From DASSFG01 sp035547915 (GTDB taxonomy: Bacteria > Planctomycetota > Planctomycetia > Pirellulales > JAICIG01): DNA of 36,339 nucleotides. Every line of letters begins with the position of its first letter. Position 1 is the first letter of the stretch. Under the pieces are notes generated by a model that was not told the DNA's origin, ran no database searches, and saw only the letters and a program-made list of their open reading frames with translations. Of this stretch, positions 6,994 to 15,110 are shown piece after piece. Both the position numbers and the translations under genes were made by a program. Where the stretch lies: positions 1 through 36,339 of the forward strand of contig DASZTS010000125.1 of assembly GCA_035547915.1 (NCBI GenBank), read 5' to 3'.

Positions 6994-8052
6994 CTATTTC
7001 ACGTCGAAGGTCCGCTCGTGGCCGCGGGCCGGAATCGAGACCGTGTAGTGGCGAGCCGTGGGGTCGACGGACAGCTTGATGAAGTTGCCCTGACATTCCT
7101 CTTCAAGATTGGCGATGTATTCGTCGGCCGTGTTGTTGGTCGAATCGGCCCGCAGGTTGCGATGCACCTGGTAGATGGCCTCGACGGAGGGCTCGCTCTT
7201 CAACGCCGCGAAGACATCGGGCTCGCAGCCTTTGGTGACGCCGTTGTTGAACACGGCCACCTTCGGTTTCAGGCTGCGAATGACGAGCGGGTTGTTGCTG
7301 GCGTCGAGCCCGTGGTGTGTGGTCTGGTAGACGTCCACTTCACCGACGATGTTTTTGGGGCAGACCAACTTCTGCTCCATGTTCCAGGTCAGGTCACCCC
7401 CGTCGAAGAATTGGAAATCGCCCAGCGAGAGCAAGAGCACGACGCTGTTGGCGTTGTCCGATCCGTCGCGCGCCTTCGAGCGGGCGTCGCCGCAGATCGT
7501 TTCGTTCTCCGGAGTGCCTTCGGCCGCGGTTGCGAATTGCTGACGCGCCGCCAGGCAACGCAACGACACGCGCGGCCGCGACGCGTCAGACGACGGCTTG
7601 AGCAGAATCTCGGCGCCCGGCTCGATCACCGTGCGGCGATCGGCGGGAAAAGCGAGGTAGTCCTTGTCGGGGCGTTCCACACCACCGGGGAATTCGCCGT
7701 TGTCGTACACAACACCAATGGGTAGGAGGGCGGCCAGTGCCGCGGCGCCGCCGAAGTGATCGCGGTGATAATGGGTCGTGACCAAGTGGTCGATCTTTCG
7801 CAGACCGGCGGTGGTGACCGCTACGTTGAAGATACGCTGCGGATCGCGTCGCCCGGGATTGCCGGTGTCGATCAACACCGATTCACCCTGCGGCGTGACG
7901 ATGAGGGTCGCCGCGCCGCCTTCGACATCGATCCAATACAGATCCAATCGGCCATCGGTGGAACCGGCTAGGGCAGATTGCGGCGAACAGACCGCGCATG
8001 TCATGCACAGCAACAAAATCTGCCAGCCAATACAAAGGCGGCGAATTCTCAT
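6994..8052 (-). CDS. Exported metallo-beta-lactamase-fold hydrolase (ComEC-like)
   Basis: A 352-residue protein with an N-terminal signal peptide (residues 1-29, ending SALA) and a metallo-beta-lactamase fold. The metal motif is THYHRDHFGG (about residues 93-102), with IDTGNPG before it, GGDLTW about mid-protein, and TTHHG later, matching the ComEC/Rec2 type of MBL domain. Such stand-alone exported forms are probably hydrolases of unknown substrate in the periplasm. A strong GAAGAGGAG sequence lies 9 bases before ATG 8052. It converges tail to tail with the unknown exported protein at 6133-6993 without a gap. Confidence 0.9.
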   Translation of the reverse strand: MRIRRLCIGWQILLLCMTCAVCSPQSALAGSTDGRLDLYWIDVEGGAATLIVTPQGESVLIDTGNPGRRDPQRIFNVAVTTAGLRKIDHLVTTHYHRDHFGGAAALAALLPIGVVYDNGEFPGGVERPDKDYLAFPADRRTVIEPGAEILLKPSSDASRPRVSLRCLAARQQFATAAEGTPENETICGDARSKARDGSDNANSVVLLLSLGDFQFFDGGDLTWNMEQKLVCPKNIVGEVDVYQTTHHGLDASNNPLVIRSLKPKVAVFNNGVTKGCEPDVFAALKSEPSVEAIYQVHRNLRADSTNNTADEYIANLEEECQGNFIKLSVDPTARHYTVSIPARGHERTFDVK

Positions 8053-8207
8053 GATCGGAAACTCCTCTTCGCTTGGCGTCGTGGTCGACTTGCGAGTGTT
8101 GTCGGGCTAAGTCGCTGGCTAGTCTACTTGCGTCGCCGGCCGATCTCAATCGCCTGCACACACGCACTCACCTAACCCACGGCAGAGCTGCCACGTCTCG
8201 CCAGAGA

Positions 8208-10067
8208 TCAACTGTTCGCCGCAAAGAACTCCTCCGACCCGGTGAAGCCGGCGATGATGTCTTCGTTGGTCTTGCCGGCGGTAAATTGCCCGAGCCAGTA
8301 GGTCAGCCCGTCCGAATCGGGCGCGCGGCCGAGATAGTGTTCGTAGTCGGCGGTGATGAGCTGCGAATCGTTTTCGCTGCTGTTGGCGATCCGCTCGGCT
8401 ATGGCCAGCCGGCTGACGCCCGCTGACAGTTGGCCCGTCCAATAGGTCAATCCATCGCCATCGGCCGTGCGGCCTAAAAGCAGTCTGTAGATGGCGCTGA
8501 CCCAGGCCGCGTCGGTACCTCCGGCGCTGGCGTAAAACTCGGCCGAGGCCACGAAGCCGGCTTCCAACTCCTGGTCGGTCAACCCGTTCCGCATCTGCCC
8601 GGTCCAGTACGCTATACCCGCGTCGTCTGCCGCGCGGCCGAGCAGGTTGAGGTAGGCGGGCTTGATGACGAAGTTGGCGTAATACTCGGCACTGGTGGCG
8701 ATGGCTTGGGCGACGGCGCTGACGGACGTGCCCGAGTCGAGCTGGTTCGTCCAGTACGCCAGTCCGTCGGCGTCGACCGGGCGGCCGAGCACGTCTTCAT
8801 AGACAGCCGCGACATATTTGCTGTTAGCGTCGTCGTCCTCGACAAGCGTCGTGGCCTGGGCCGCAGTGGGGGTCGATTGGCTCCTCCCGGCCGTGTCGAT
8901 GGCCACGCTATAGAAGCCGTAGGTGTGACCGCTCACACCGCTGAACGTCGTCGAGGTCGCCGTGGTCGCGGTCAACAACGCCGTGAACGGTCCGCCGTTG
9001 TCGGAGACGAAAACGTCGTAGTCGGCTATGCCCGGCCCGCCGGGATCGCTGCCGCTCCACGAGACGGTGAAGCTGACGGGGCTGGTCGCCGGCAGTGCGT
9101 CGACGCTGCTCGTTGGCAAGCCGTTCTGAAACGTATTGACGTTGAGCAAGACATTGCTGGTGCCCACAGTCACGCTCTTCACGACGTTCGCGCTCAGGCC
9201 CCCACCCGAAAACGTGACGGTGTAGCTCCCCGCCGGCAGTTGAAGCTGATATCCGCCGGCCGCGGTGGTCGTAGTACTGAAAGTGAGCGCGGCGTTGGTG
9301 GTTGACGTGGCTGTGATGGAAACGCTCGCCAAGCCGTTGCTCGTCACCTGGGCGCTGCCTTCGCCCGAGAGGCTGTAGTAGGGATCGGTCGCGGTACCCG
9401 TGTATACCGCTCCCACCAGGAACGGATTGCCGGAGATCTGCGGTTGACCAAAATCCTCGGTGACCAACTCTGGGCCAGTCGATTTGCCTGCTCCGCCGCC
9501 CGCGACGATGCCGAAGCCCACATCCTGGAAGCTGGCGTCCATCATGTTATCGCGGTGGCCCGGCGGGTTCTGTATGCCATCGGGCTCATTGCCCCAGTCG
9601 ATGGCGAAGGCGGCGTGGGTGTCGAACATGTCCGCGGCGTAGGCATAGATGTTCTCGCCCACCAATACGCCGGAGTATCCGGTCGCATCGATGCGCGTCA
9701 GCAGGTCGGCTTCACCCGGCAATTGATGACTCTGCTCGTCGTCCTGGTTCATCAACTCACTGTGATTCAGGGCCGACGTGGCCAGGTCGTCGTTATAAGC
9801 CAACGGCGGCGCGGGCGTGAGCGCGGACCACTGCTGCGCCAACACGGTGGTATTCACCTGGAAATAACTCAGTGCCTCGATGACGTTCGGATCGGTGGAA
9901 TTGAGCAAGAGCGGCAGTTCGTCGGCCGGATCGCTCCGCATCCGGTTCATCAATTCGAGCAGATATTCTTCTTGCACGCCGGCGGTCAACATGGCGCGGA
10001 CTTCGAGCGTTTCCAGACGCATCGTGGAACGCCGGTGCAATCGATGGGAGGGAGGGAGTTGACGCAT
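8208..10067 (-). CDS. Extracellular CAP-domain protein with DUF4214 repeats
   Basis: A 619-residue secreted multidomain protein. Residues 17-29 (RLETLEVRAMLTA) form the N-terminal element common on planctomycete extracellular proteins. A CAP/SCP domain spans about 31-208 with the usual His/Glu features: SALNHSELM, GENIYAY, and PGHRDNMMD. It is followed by a carboxypeptidase-regulatory-like beta domain (GGYQLQLPAGSYTVTF), a fibronectin type III-like region, and four DUF4214 units over the last ~205 residues, each with LGR..D.DGL.YW..Q (for example VLGRPVDADGLAYWTNQL). DUF4214 is often found on surface or S-layer-associated proteins. The start at ATG 10067 is chosen because it precedes the basic leader; ATG 10022 is an alternative. 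The upstream open frame to 10199 overlaps the repeat region and is not used. Confidence 0.87.
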   Translation of the reverse strand: MRQLPPSHRLHRRSTMRLETLEVRAMLTAGVQEEYLLELMNRMRSDPADELPLLLNSTDPNVIEALSYFQVNTTVLAQQWSALTPAPPLAYNDDLATSALNHSELMNQDDEQSHQLPGEADLLTRIDATGYSGVLVGENIYAYAADMFDTHAAFAIDWGNEPDGIQNPPGHRDNMMDASFQDVGFGIVAGGGAGKSTGPELVTEDFGQPQISGNPFLVGAVYTGTATDPYYSLSGEGSAQVTSNGLASVSITATSTTNAALTFSTTTTAAGGYQLQLPAGSYTVTFSGGGLSANVVKSVTVGTSNVLLNVNTFQNGLPTSSVDALPATSPVSFTVSWSGSDPGGPGIADYDVFVSDNGGPFTALLTATTATSTTFSGVSGHTYGFYSVAIDTAGRSQSTPTAAQATTLVEDDDANSKYVAAVYEDVLGRPVDADGLAYWTNQLDSGTSVSAVAQAIATSAEYYANFVIKPAYLNLLGRAADDAGIAYWTGQMRNGLTDQELEAGFVASAEFYASAGGTDAAWVSAIYRLLLGRTADGDGLTYWTGQLSAGVSRLAIAERIANSSENDSQLITADYEHYLGRAPDSDGLTYWLGQFTAGKTNEDIIAGFTGSEEFFAANS

Positions 10068-10207
10068 CGAGTTACGAGTGAAAAGGTGACGGTAGGTACC
10101 ATTTTCAGTTTGTCTGGAGGGGCAGCGTCGGGCAAGGTGACACAACGGCTTGATCATCGCGAACGACGTCGGCCAACGCTCCCCTCGCCCACGAGACATC
10201 TTGGAAC

Positions 10208-10303
10208 AACCGACAAAACCGGATCAGGCTCCAAAAAAACGGCGTTCCACCGCCATTTTTGCCCGCGGCGCTCTCGCTTCCGGGGGTTTTGTCAGCCGCT
10301 CTT
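10208..10303 (-). repeat. Palindromic dispersed repeat, copy 2
   Basis: Read on the minus strand it begins AAGAGCGGCTGACAAAACC and ends GATCCGGTTTTGTCGGTT, almost identical at both ends to the copy at 26884-26978. The internal hairpin is AATGGCG / CGCCGTT with loop GTGGAA. It starts two bases after the stop of the relic at 10306-10530 and lies upstream of the CAP-protein gene. Confidence 0.72.
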
Positions 10304-10305
10304 GA

Positions 10306-10530
10306 TCATGATTTGCCGCGCGGCCTGCCTTTCGGTTTTACGACATCGGCCCGCGCCGGCCCCCGCAGGTCGGCCGTGGCGATCGGCCGCTTCGTGGCCA
10401 GCGGATCGATATACCAGCGGTAGCCGCCGCTATCGCCAAAGAACAGATACGGCTTGTTCTCCAGCCACCACGACTTCCAGGCAGCGGCCGAGCCATCCTT
10501 TCCAGGTCCGAGTTGCGCGTTCCTTAGCTT
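10306..10530 (-). pseudogene. Relic: C-terminal fragment of a planctomycete-type protein
   Basis: The minus-strand frame contains AAWKSWWLENKPYLFFGDSG and GGYRWYIDPLATKRP, a conserved-looking C-terminal phrase that I associate with larger planctomycete proteins. No ribosome site, signal peptide or upstream domain exists: the frame 5' of about 10530 overlaps a divergent gene in the opposite direction and has no family resemblance. I read it as the surviving end of a longer gene. The stop at 10306-10308 sits directly against a palindromic repeat. Identification of the parent family is uncertain. Confidence 0.5.
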
Positions 10531-10576
10531 CACCCCGCCTCTCTGGCGCGGTCTAATGGCCGAAAAGGAGTCGGTC

Positions 10577-11077
10577 ATGCGGTTTTCGCTTCGGTGGCTG
10601 TTCGTGGCGGTGGCCTTCGCTGCCATCGGTTGCTTTTCATTGGCGAATGCTTCAAGCACTCTTGAGGGGGCATGGGCTGCCGCAACATGCGCCTTTCTGG
10701 TTCTGTCCGTAGTGGGGGCCAGTTACTCTCGGCGCGATCAGCGCCCGTTCTGGGTAGGCTGTCTAATCTCGGGATGCTCATACCTTGCCGCGGCCCATCT
10801 GCCAGAGCCGCTTTCCAAGGCAGTGCACCTCTTGGATTCCGGCCTGGACAACGCCCACGAATTGGTAATCCACGATGCTGTGGTTGATGCTGAGATCGGC
10901 GCGAGATTTGGCGGTGTATACATGGACGATGGCCGCATTCTCACCAGGTGGCCACCCAAAGAACATTTCATTGCGATTGGTCGACTACTTGGTGCTTTTC
11001 TGTCTGCTTCCGTGGGCGGCATTGTGGCGATATGGTTCGACGCCAGATCGCGAAAGGCGTCGGCAACCGCTCACTGA
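10577..11077 (+). CDS. Small membrane protein with F-S-L-R-type N-terminus (gene 1 of 3)
   Basis: A 166-residue protein beginning MRFSLRWLFVAVAFAAIGCF, the N-terminal membrane segment typical of a large planctomycete paralogous family. A second and third hydrophobic segment follow (AAATCAFLVLSVVGASYS; FWVGCLISGCSYLAAAH) and a fourth lies near the end (LLGAFLSASVGGIVAIW). No enzymatic motif is visible; function is unknown. AGGAG 7 bases before ATG 10577 fixes the start. It is followed after 33 bp by a second short protein with the same kind of N-terminus, so the three genes from 10577 to 11594 look like one transcription unit. Confidence 0.75.
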   Translation: MRFSLRWLFVAVAFAAIGCFSLANASSTLEGAWAAATCAFLVLSVVGASYSRRDQRPFWVGCLISGCSYLAAAHLPEPLSKAVHLLDSGLDNAHELVIHDAVVDAEIGARFGGVYMDDGRILTRWPPKEHFIAIGRLLGAFLSASVGGIVAIWFDARSRKASATAH

Positions 11078-11110
11078 CTTTCTGGGCAAACGGGACTTTT
11101 AGGCCACCCC

Positions 11111-11380
11111 ATGAGCCGACGGTTTCAGTTCGGCTTGAAGGCGATGCTGGTCTTGACGGTTGTGGCCGCCCTAATTGCGGCTGGCGCAGCTAGAAGGATG
11201 CGTCTCGCCCGAGAGGCTCGGATCGCAGAAGCCCGATCAGAGCTTCGATGTTGTCGGGAATTGTTGGCCGCGCATCGGGCGATGGTTTCCAGGGGATATG
11301 TGGCTGCGTCGGCAAATGGCGAAGCCGCATCGCGCCTCGAAGCAGCAGAGGCCCGGCTGCGAACACTGGAGGGGCGATAG
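11111..11380 (+). CDS. Small membrane protein with F-Q-F-x-L-K-type N-terminus (gene 2 of 3)
   Basis: An 89-residue protein with one N-terminal membrane segment (MSRRFQFGLKAMLVLTVVAA to about residue 26) followed by an alpha-helical, probably coiled-coil tail rich in Ala, Glu and Arg (ARIAEARSELRCCRELLAAH, then SRLEAAEARLRTLEGR). This is a single-span protein with a helical domain, most likely cytoplasmic given the arginines after the span. Function unknown. The start at 11111 is the first codon that includes the conserved F-x-F-x-L-K phrase. Confidence 0.72.
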   Translation: MSRRFQFGLKAMLVLTVVAALIAAGAARRMRLAREARIAEARSELRCCRELLAAHRAMVSRGYVAASANGEAASRLEAAEARLRTLEGR

Positions 11381-11383
11381 CCC

Positions 11384-11594
11384 ATGCACACGCACGCCTC
11401 GCCCACAGTTCACCCTCCGCGCGTTGCTGGTGGCCATGCTGGTTGTCGGGGCGTTCTTTGGAGGCATGGCGTTGCAGCATCAGCTAGAAAAGCCCGTCGA
11501 GAGGCGCAAATTTGGCACGAGTAACGGTTCCGGCGGAACTTGGGCCGAGACGATGACGCTGCGCGATGGATCAAGGTGGACGCGGGAGCCATAG
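11384..11594 (+). CDS. Small membrane protein with F-T-L-R-type N-terminus (gene 3 of 3), start apparently frameshifted
   Basis: The frame ending at 11594 reads RPQFTLRALLVAMLVVGAFF, then a short tail LEKPVERRKFGTSNGSGGTW, clearly another member of the same N-terminal family. However no start codon lies in that frame before the conserved phrase. An ATG at 11384, with GGAGGGG about 10 bases upstream, lies in another frame and would join only if one base were gained or lost between 11387 and 11397. Otherwise translation could begin at ATG 11436, inside the membrane segment. It is either a decayed copy or a sequencing slip. About 50 residues remain after the membrane segment begins. 11595-11863 after it holds nothing I recognise. 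Confidence 0.45.
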
Positions 11595-11863
11595 CGATGC
11601 AGCCCTCCGTTCACCTTGAAGACGTTGTTGTGGTTTGTTGGCCTGCGCGTAAGCCGGACGTTTTTCGAGTAACGCAGAGCGCACTCGCGCCGCGGCGAAA
11701 CGACTGCCATCGCGCAAACACAAGGGGCGATAAATCAGCCGGTCCGCGAAGGCACAAGCTGGTTGCACGGGCCGTCCGGCGACGTTAGCTTGAGACGTGC
11801 CGGCGCCCAGGCGGTCTGCACAAATCCGCTTCTTTTGCTCAAACGAGGATTGGGACGGTCGAC

Positions 11864-12319
11864 ATGATTCTGGATCGATTCGTTTGCTGGCGGCGTTACG
11901 CCGCGTTGCACGCGGGGTTTGCAGCGGCTTTCGAGGCGCTGGCCGATCCGCGCACGGCCCAGTTGCCGGCCGGCCGCCATGTTATCGACGGCGATCGCCT
12001 CTATTTCGTCATCGGACGCGACGCGGGACGTGGCCGCGAAGGGGCGAAACTCGAATCGCACCGCCGCTATATCGACATCCAGCTCACGCTGGCCGGCCCC
12101 GAAGAGATCGGTTGGCTGCCGCTCGCCGATTGCGGAGCGTCCGACGAGCCCTTTTCGCCCGAGCGCGACATCGCGTTCTACACGGCCCGGCCGGAGACGT
12201 GGCTTTCGTTGCCGCCGGGTACCTTCGCCATCTTCTATCCCGACGACGCGCACGCTCCGCTCGCCGGCCAAGGACCTCTCCACAAGGCGGTGGCAAAGGT
12301 AGCCGTCGAGTGGCGCTAG
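11864..12319 (+). CDS. YhcH/YjgK/YiaL (TabA-like) family protein
   Basis: A 151-residue single-domain beta-sandwich protein of the DUF386 family (E. coli TabA, YhcH). Conserved residues include KLESHRRYIDIQ (E and H of the metal site), the PGTFAIFYPDDAHAP segment with a second histidine, and the closing KAVAKVAVEW. Family members are linked to sugar-acid and sialic-acid metabolism or biofilm control; their reaction is not well defined. The gene overlaps by 10 bp the proposed GTG start of a major-facilitator transporter, so the two are probably translated from one mRNA and the protein may act on the imported sugar derivative. Confidence 0.9.
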   Translation: MILDRFVCWRRYAALHAGFAAAFEALADPRTAQLPAGRHVIDGDRLYFVIGRDAGRGREGAKLESHRRYIDIQLTLAGPEEIGWLPLADCGASDEPFSPERDIAFYTARPETWLSLPPGTFAIFYPDDAHAPLAGQGPLHKAVAKVAVEWR

Positions 12320-13653
12320 CAACGGCCGATTCCGGCAGACAGGGAGATGTGGCCGACCGGCCCACGGCCGTTCGCTACCAGGTGCTCCTGCTGGCCACGG
12401 CGTCATCTTTCATGTTGTATGTCGACCGCTACTGCTTGGGCGAATTGCTCAAGCACGACTCGGTGACGCTGGAGCTCGGCCTCAATCACAATGACCTCCT
12501 TGTAGCTTGGAGCCTGAGTGCGTTCTTCTGGTCATACGCCCTCTTGCAGGTCCCCTCGGGATGGCTGGCCGACCGTTTTGGCCCGCGCTGGTTGATGACG
12601 TTCTACGTCATCGGCTGGTCTTTATGCGCGGCTGCCACAGGATGGGTGAACGGGTTCGTTTCGTTGTTCGCGGTGCGGATCGGCCTAGGTGTCATGCAGG
12701 CCGGGGCCTATCCGACCAGCGGCAATATCGTCAGCCGCTGGATGCCGCTCGCCGAGCGCGCCCGGGCCAGCTCCGTAATCGCGCTCGGGGGAAGATTGGG
12801 AGCCGCCACGGCCCTGGTGATGACGACGGCGCTCATTACCTGGTCTTGGCGAGCGACGATGATGATCTACGGAGTGATCGGCTGCTTTCTCGGCGCGGCG
12901 TTCGCGATCGTGGCCCGCGATTGGCCGGCACAGCACCCGCGGCTCAACGCAGCCGAGCTGGCTCTGATCGAACGCGGCCGCCCATCACAGACAGGGCTCT
13001 CGGTACAGACGCAAGCAAATTCACAGCCGCTGCGTGCCTTCGCCCAGTTGGTTCGCAGCGCGAGTATGTGGGCCATGTGCGTCGCGCAATTCGCGACGAA
13101 CATCGGCTGGGTGTTCTTGTTGACCTGGCTACCCAGGTACCTGACCGAAGTCCGCGGCGTAACGAGCCAGCTCGGCGCCAACATGAATGCGATCATCCTG
13201 TTCACAGGGATGTTCGGCATGCTATCCGGCGGCGGGCTGACCGACGTGCTGAGTCGCCGCCTCGGTTTGCGGCACGGCCGAGCATTGCCGTTGGCGCTCT
13301 CACGCTTCCTTGCAGCCGGTGCCTACCTGGCCGTGCCATACCTTGAATCTCCCTGGGAGGCGATGGCCGCCTTCTGCATCGTCTCGTTCGCCACCGATCT
13401 GGGCGTGCCCGGCACCTGGGCCTATACGCAAGACGTGGGCGGACCCTATGTGGCGGCTGTGCTCGGCTGGGGGAACATGTGGGGCAATCTCGGCGCCGCC
13501 ATCGCCCCGGTGGTCATCGGCCGGCTCAGTGGTGAAGAGGAGGTGATGGACTGGAACCTGGCCCTACTACTGTGCGCCGGTGCGTTTGTCGTCTCCGGCA
13601 TCGCCGCGTTCTTCATCGACGCCACGAAGCCCGTCGTCACGTCGGCCGATTGA
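12310..13653 (+). CDS. Major facilitator superfamily transporter (anion:cation symporter-like)
   Basis: A 447-residue membrane transporter with about 12 hydrophobic segments. The loop 2-3 motif is seen as GWLADRFGPRWLM, and RIGLGVMQAGAYPTSGNIVS matches the fourth-to-fifth helix region of the hexuronate/glucarate-type (ACS) family. GTG 12310 overlaps the stop of the TabA-like gene; a second in-frame GTG at 12349 is possible. The frame stays open far upstream (to 11797) but this is the antisense-free shadow of the TabA-like gene. Substrate is not readable from sequence; the neighbour suggests a sugar acid or similar anion. Confidence 0.92.
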   Translation: MALATADSGRQGDVADRPTAVRYQVLLLATASSFMLYVDRYCLGELLKHDSVTLELGLNHNDLLVAWSLSAFFWSYALLQVPSGWLADRFGPRWLMTFYVIGWSLCAAATGWVNGFVSLFAVRIGLGVMQAGAYPTSGNIVSRWMPLAERARASSVIALGGRLGAATALVMTTALITWSWRATMMIYGVIGCFLGAAFAIVARDWPAQHPRLNAAELALIERGRPSQTGLSVQTQANSQPLRAFAQLVRSASMWAMCVAQFATNIGWVFLLTWLPRYLTEVRGVTSQLGANMNAIILFTGMFGMLSGGGLTDVLSRRLGLRHGRALPLALSRFLAAGAYLAVPYLESPWEAMAAFCIVSFATDLGVPGTWAYTQDVGGPYVAAVLGWGNMWGNLGAAIAPVVIGRLSGEEEVMDWNLALLLCAGAFVVSGIAAFFIDATKPVVTSAD

Positions 13654-13697
13654 GGAAACGGTTGTGATTTCTAGAAGTCGGTATTCCGCACTACACT

Positions 13698-13703
13698 TAT
13701 AAT
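13698..13703 (+). promoter_or_regulatory. Candidate -10 box of the toxin-antitoxin pair
   Basis: A perfect TATAAT lies 48 bp before the antitoxin start at 13751, in the 97-bp spacer after the transporter gene. No good -35 hexamer is found 16-18 bp upstream, so this is only a candidate. Confidence 0.4.
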
Positions 13704-13750
13704 GTTTGGGATGGACGGGATTGTCGGTCAGAAACCGAAGACAACGAATC

Positions 13751-14059
13751 ATGAACTCGATCAGAGCAACTTGGACGAACGGCCAGATCGTGCCGGCCGA
13801 GCCTGTCAACTGGCCGGAAGGGAGCCACCTCGTGGTCGAACCGATTTCGCCAACCCGTGAACAGATCGGCCTCACTGAAGACGAGTGGCGGGATGACCCG
13901 GCGGCGATCGCAGCTTGGATCTCGGCCGTTGAGCAAATCGAGCCGATCGTCTGGGCGCCTGGCGAACGCGAAGAACACGACCGCGCCCTCCAACGGGAGT
14001 TCAATATCGACGCGGTTCGAAAGCAAATGGAAAAGCCGTCGGTCGACGACGCACCATGA
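13751..14059 (+). CDS. AF2212-like antitoxin of a VapBC-type pair
   Basis: A 102-residue protein. The N-terminal half (SIRATWTNGQIVPAEPVNWP, EGSHLVVEPI) is the short beta-strand module of AF2212-like (DUF104-type) antitoxins. The C-terminal half is acidic and helical (LTEDEWRDDPAAIAAWISAV, WAPGEREEHDRAL), probably the part that wraps the toxin. ATG 13751 is chosen since the module starts there. The stop overlaps the toxin start as ATGA at 14056-14059, typical of translationally coupled toxin-antitoxin genes. Confidence 0.82.
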   Translation: MNSIRATWTNGQIVPAEPVNWPEGSHLVVEPISPTREQIGLTEDEWRDDPAAIAAWISAVEQIEPIVWAPGEREEHDRALQREFNIDAVRKQMEKPSVDDAP

Positions 14060-14467
14060 AACGTCGTTACCTGTTGGACACAGGAATCGCCCAAGACTAT
14101 CAGGCAGGGCGTGGTACGGTTCGCGCACGAGCGATCGAGCTTCGGCAAAACGGCCACCGGATCGGGATCTGCGTGCCGGTCCTGGGGGAACCGTGGAGCG
14201 GCGTCGAATGTAGTGCGAGCCGAGAACGAAACCTGGCGCGATTGCGACACGCCGTCGCGACCCTCATCGTCTGGCCTTTACACCTCAGAAGGCGCGGAGG
14301 AATACGGGCGCATTTTTGCCGAATTGCGGCGGTTGGGACGCCCGATGCAACAAATCGATATGCAGATCGGCGCCATCGCCCGAACATTGCCTGGTTGCAT
14401 CGTCGTGTCGAAGGATTCGGATCTTTTGGCAATTCCCGGAATCACTGTCGAGAATTGGGAAGCGTAA
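14056..14467 (+). pseudogene. VapC-type PIN-domain toxin interrupted by a frameshift
   Basis: From ATG 14056 the frame reads MKRRYLLDTGIAQDY...RIGICVPVLGE...SASRERNLARL...LIVWPL, the first half of a PIN RNase toxin. At about 14272-14285 the similarity jumps by +1 to the frame reading YTSEGAEEYGRIFAELRRLG, RPMQQIDMQIGAIA and IVVSKDSDLLAIPGITVENW, ending at TAA after 14464. All four expected acidic residues (LLDTG, VLGE, QQID, SKDSD) are present but split over two frames. Single-frame translation would run on to 14589 with unrelated sequence. Either the toxin is dead by a one-base change or the sequence has an error here. The antitoxin upstream is intact. Confidence 0.75.
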
Positions 14468-14548
14468 CAAACTGCCAGAAGCCCATCGGTCGCTGTTACG
14501 GCCAGATTATCGATCTCGCACCGGCTCGCGCCAGTTCCCGGAAGGGTC

Positions 14549-15040
14549 CTAATGCCGTTCGCGGTCACCATGGCACGCCATGTCGATGACGACCGTCGCC
14601 GCGAGGATGATAACCGCGTCTTCGCCCTCGGCGATGTCGACGCCGTAGGTGTCGGCCCAGGAGAACCAACGCTTGGAGACCGTGGCCACGGTCGCGCCGT
14701 GCCGCTCGAAGGCGTATTCGTGGTCGGTCAGGCTGCCCGTCGCTTCCAAGTCGTCGGGCCCCGGAACATCGACCGTGAATCTGCATTGGAAGAGCGTGAA
14801 CAGAGCCTTTTTGACGACGGCTTGCACCACGCCCTGCCGGTAGATCTCGTAGGTTGGTCCCCAGGCCAGCAATCGTTGGCGGATGAAGGCCAATTCGTTG
14901 CGGTTCATGTCCTGGAACGAAAGCTGGTTACCGAGCGTAAAGACCTTGCCGTCGACGAAGAAGGCATCGCGGCCGTCTTCCGTCTTGATCGTGAAGTCGT
15001 CGCCCCAGGAAAAGAGTTTCTGCCGCATCACATACCGCAT
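14549..15040 (-). CDS. LURP-one-related (tubby C-terminal-like) protein
   Basis: A 163-residue protein of the LOR/DUF567 family, a beta-barrel related to the tubby C-terminal domain. Typical phrases are MRYVMRQKLFSWGDDFTIKT, AFFVDGKVFTLGNQLSFQD, and ATVSKRWFSWADTYGVDI. The bacterial and plant members are thought to bind membranes or act as scramblase-like or sensor proteins; no enzymatic activity can be read. GGGAG 7 bases before ATG 15040 supports the start. It lies 70 bp downstream of rtcB on the same strand and might be the last gene of that operon. Confidence 0.9.
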   Translation of the reverse strand: MRYVMRQKLFSWGDDFTIKTEDGRDAFFVDGKVFTLGNQLSFQDMNRNELAFIRQRLLAWGPTYEIYRQGVVQAVVKKALFTLFQCRFTVDVPGPDDLEATGSLTDHEYAFERHGATVATVSKRWFSWADTYGVDIAEGEDAVIILAATVVIDMACHGDRERH

Positions 15041-15110
15041 GAGAAGCTCCCTTTGATCTCGTACCGCCGAGATCGGTCGTGTTTTGCTGGGCGAACGACG
15101 AACACTCGCG

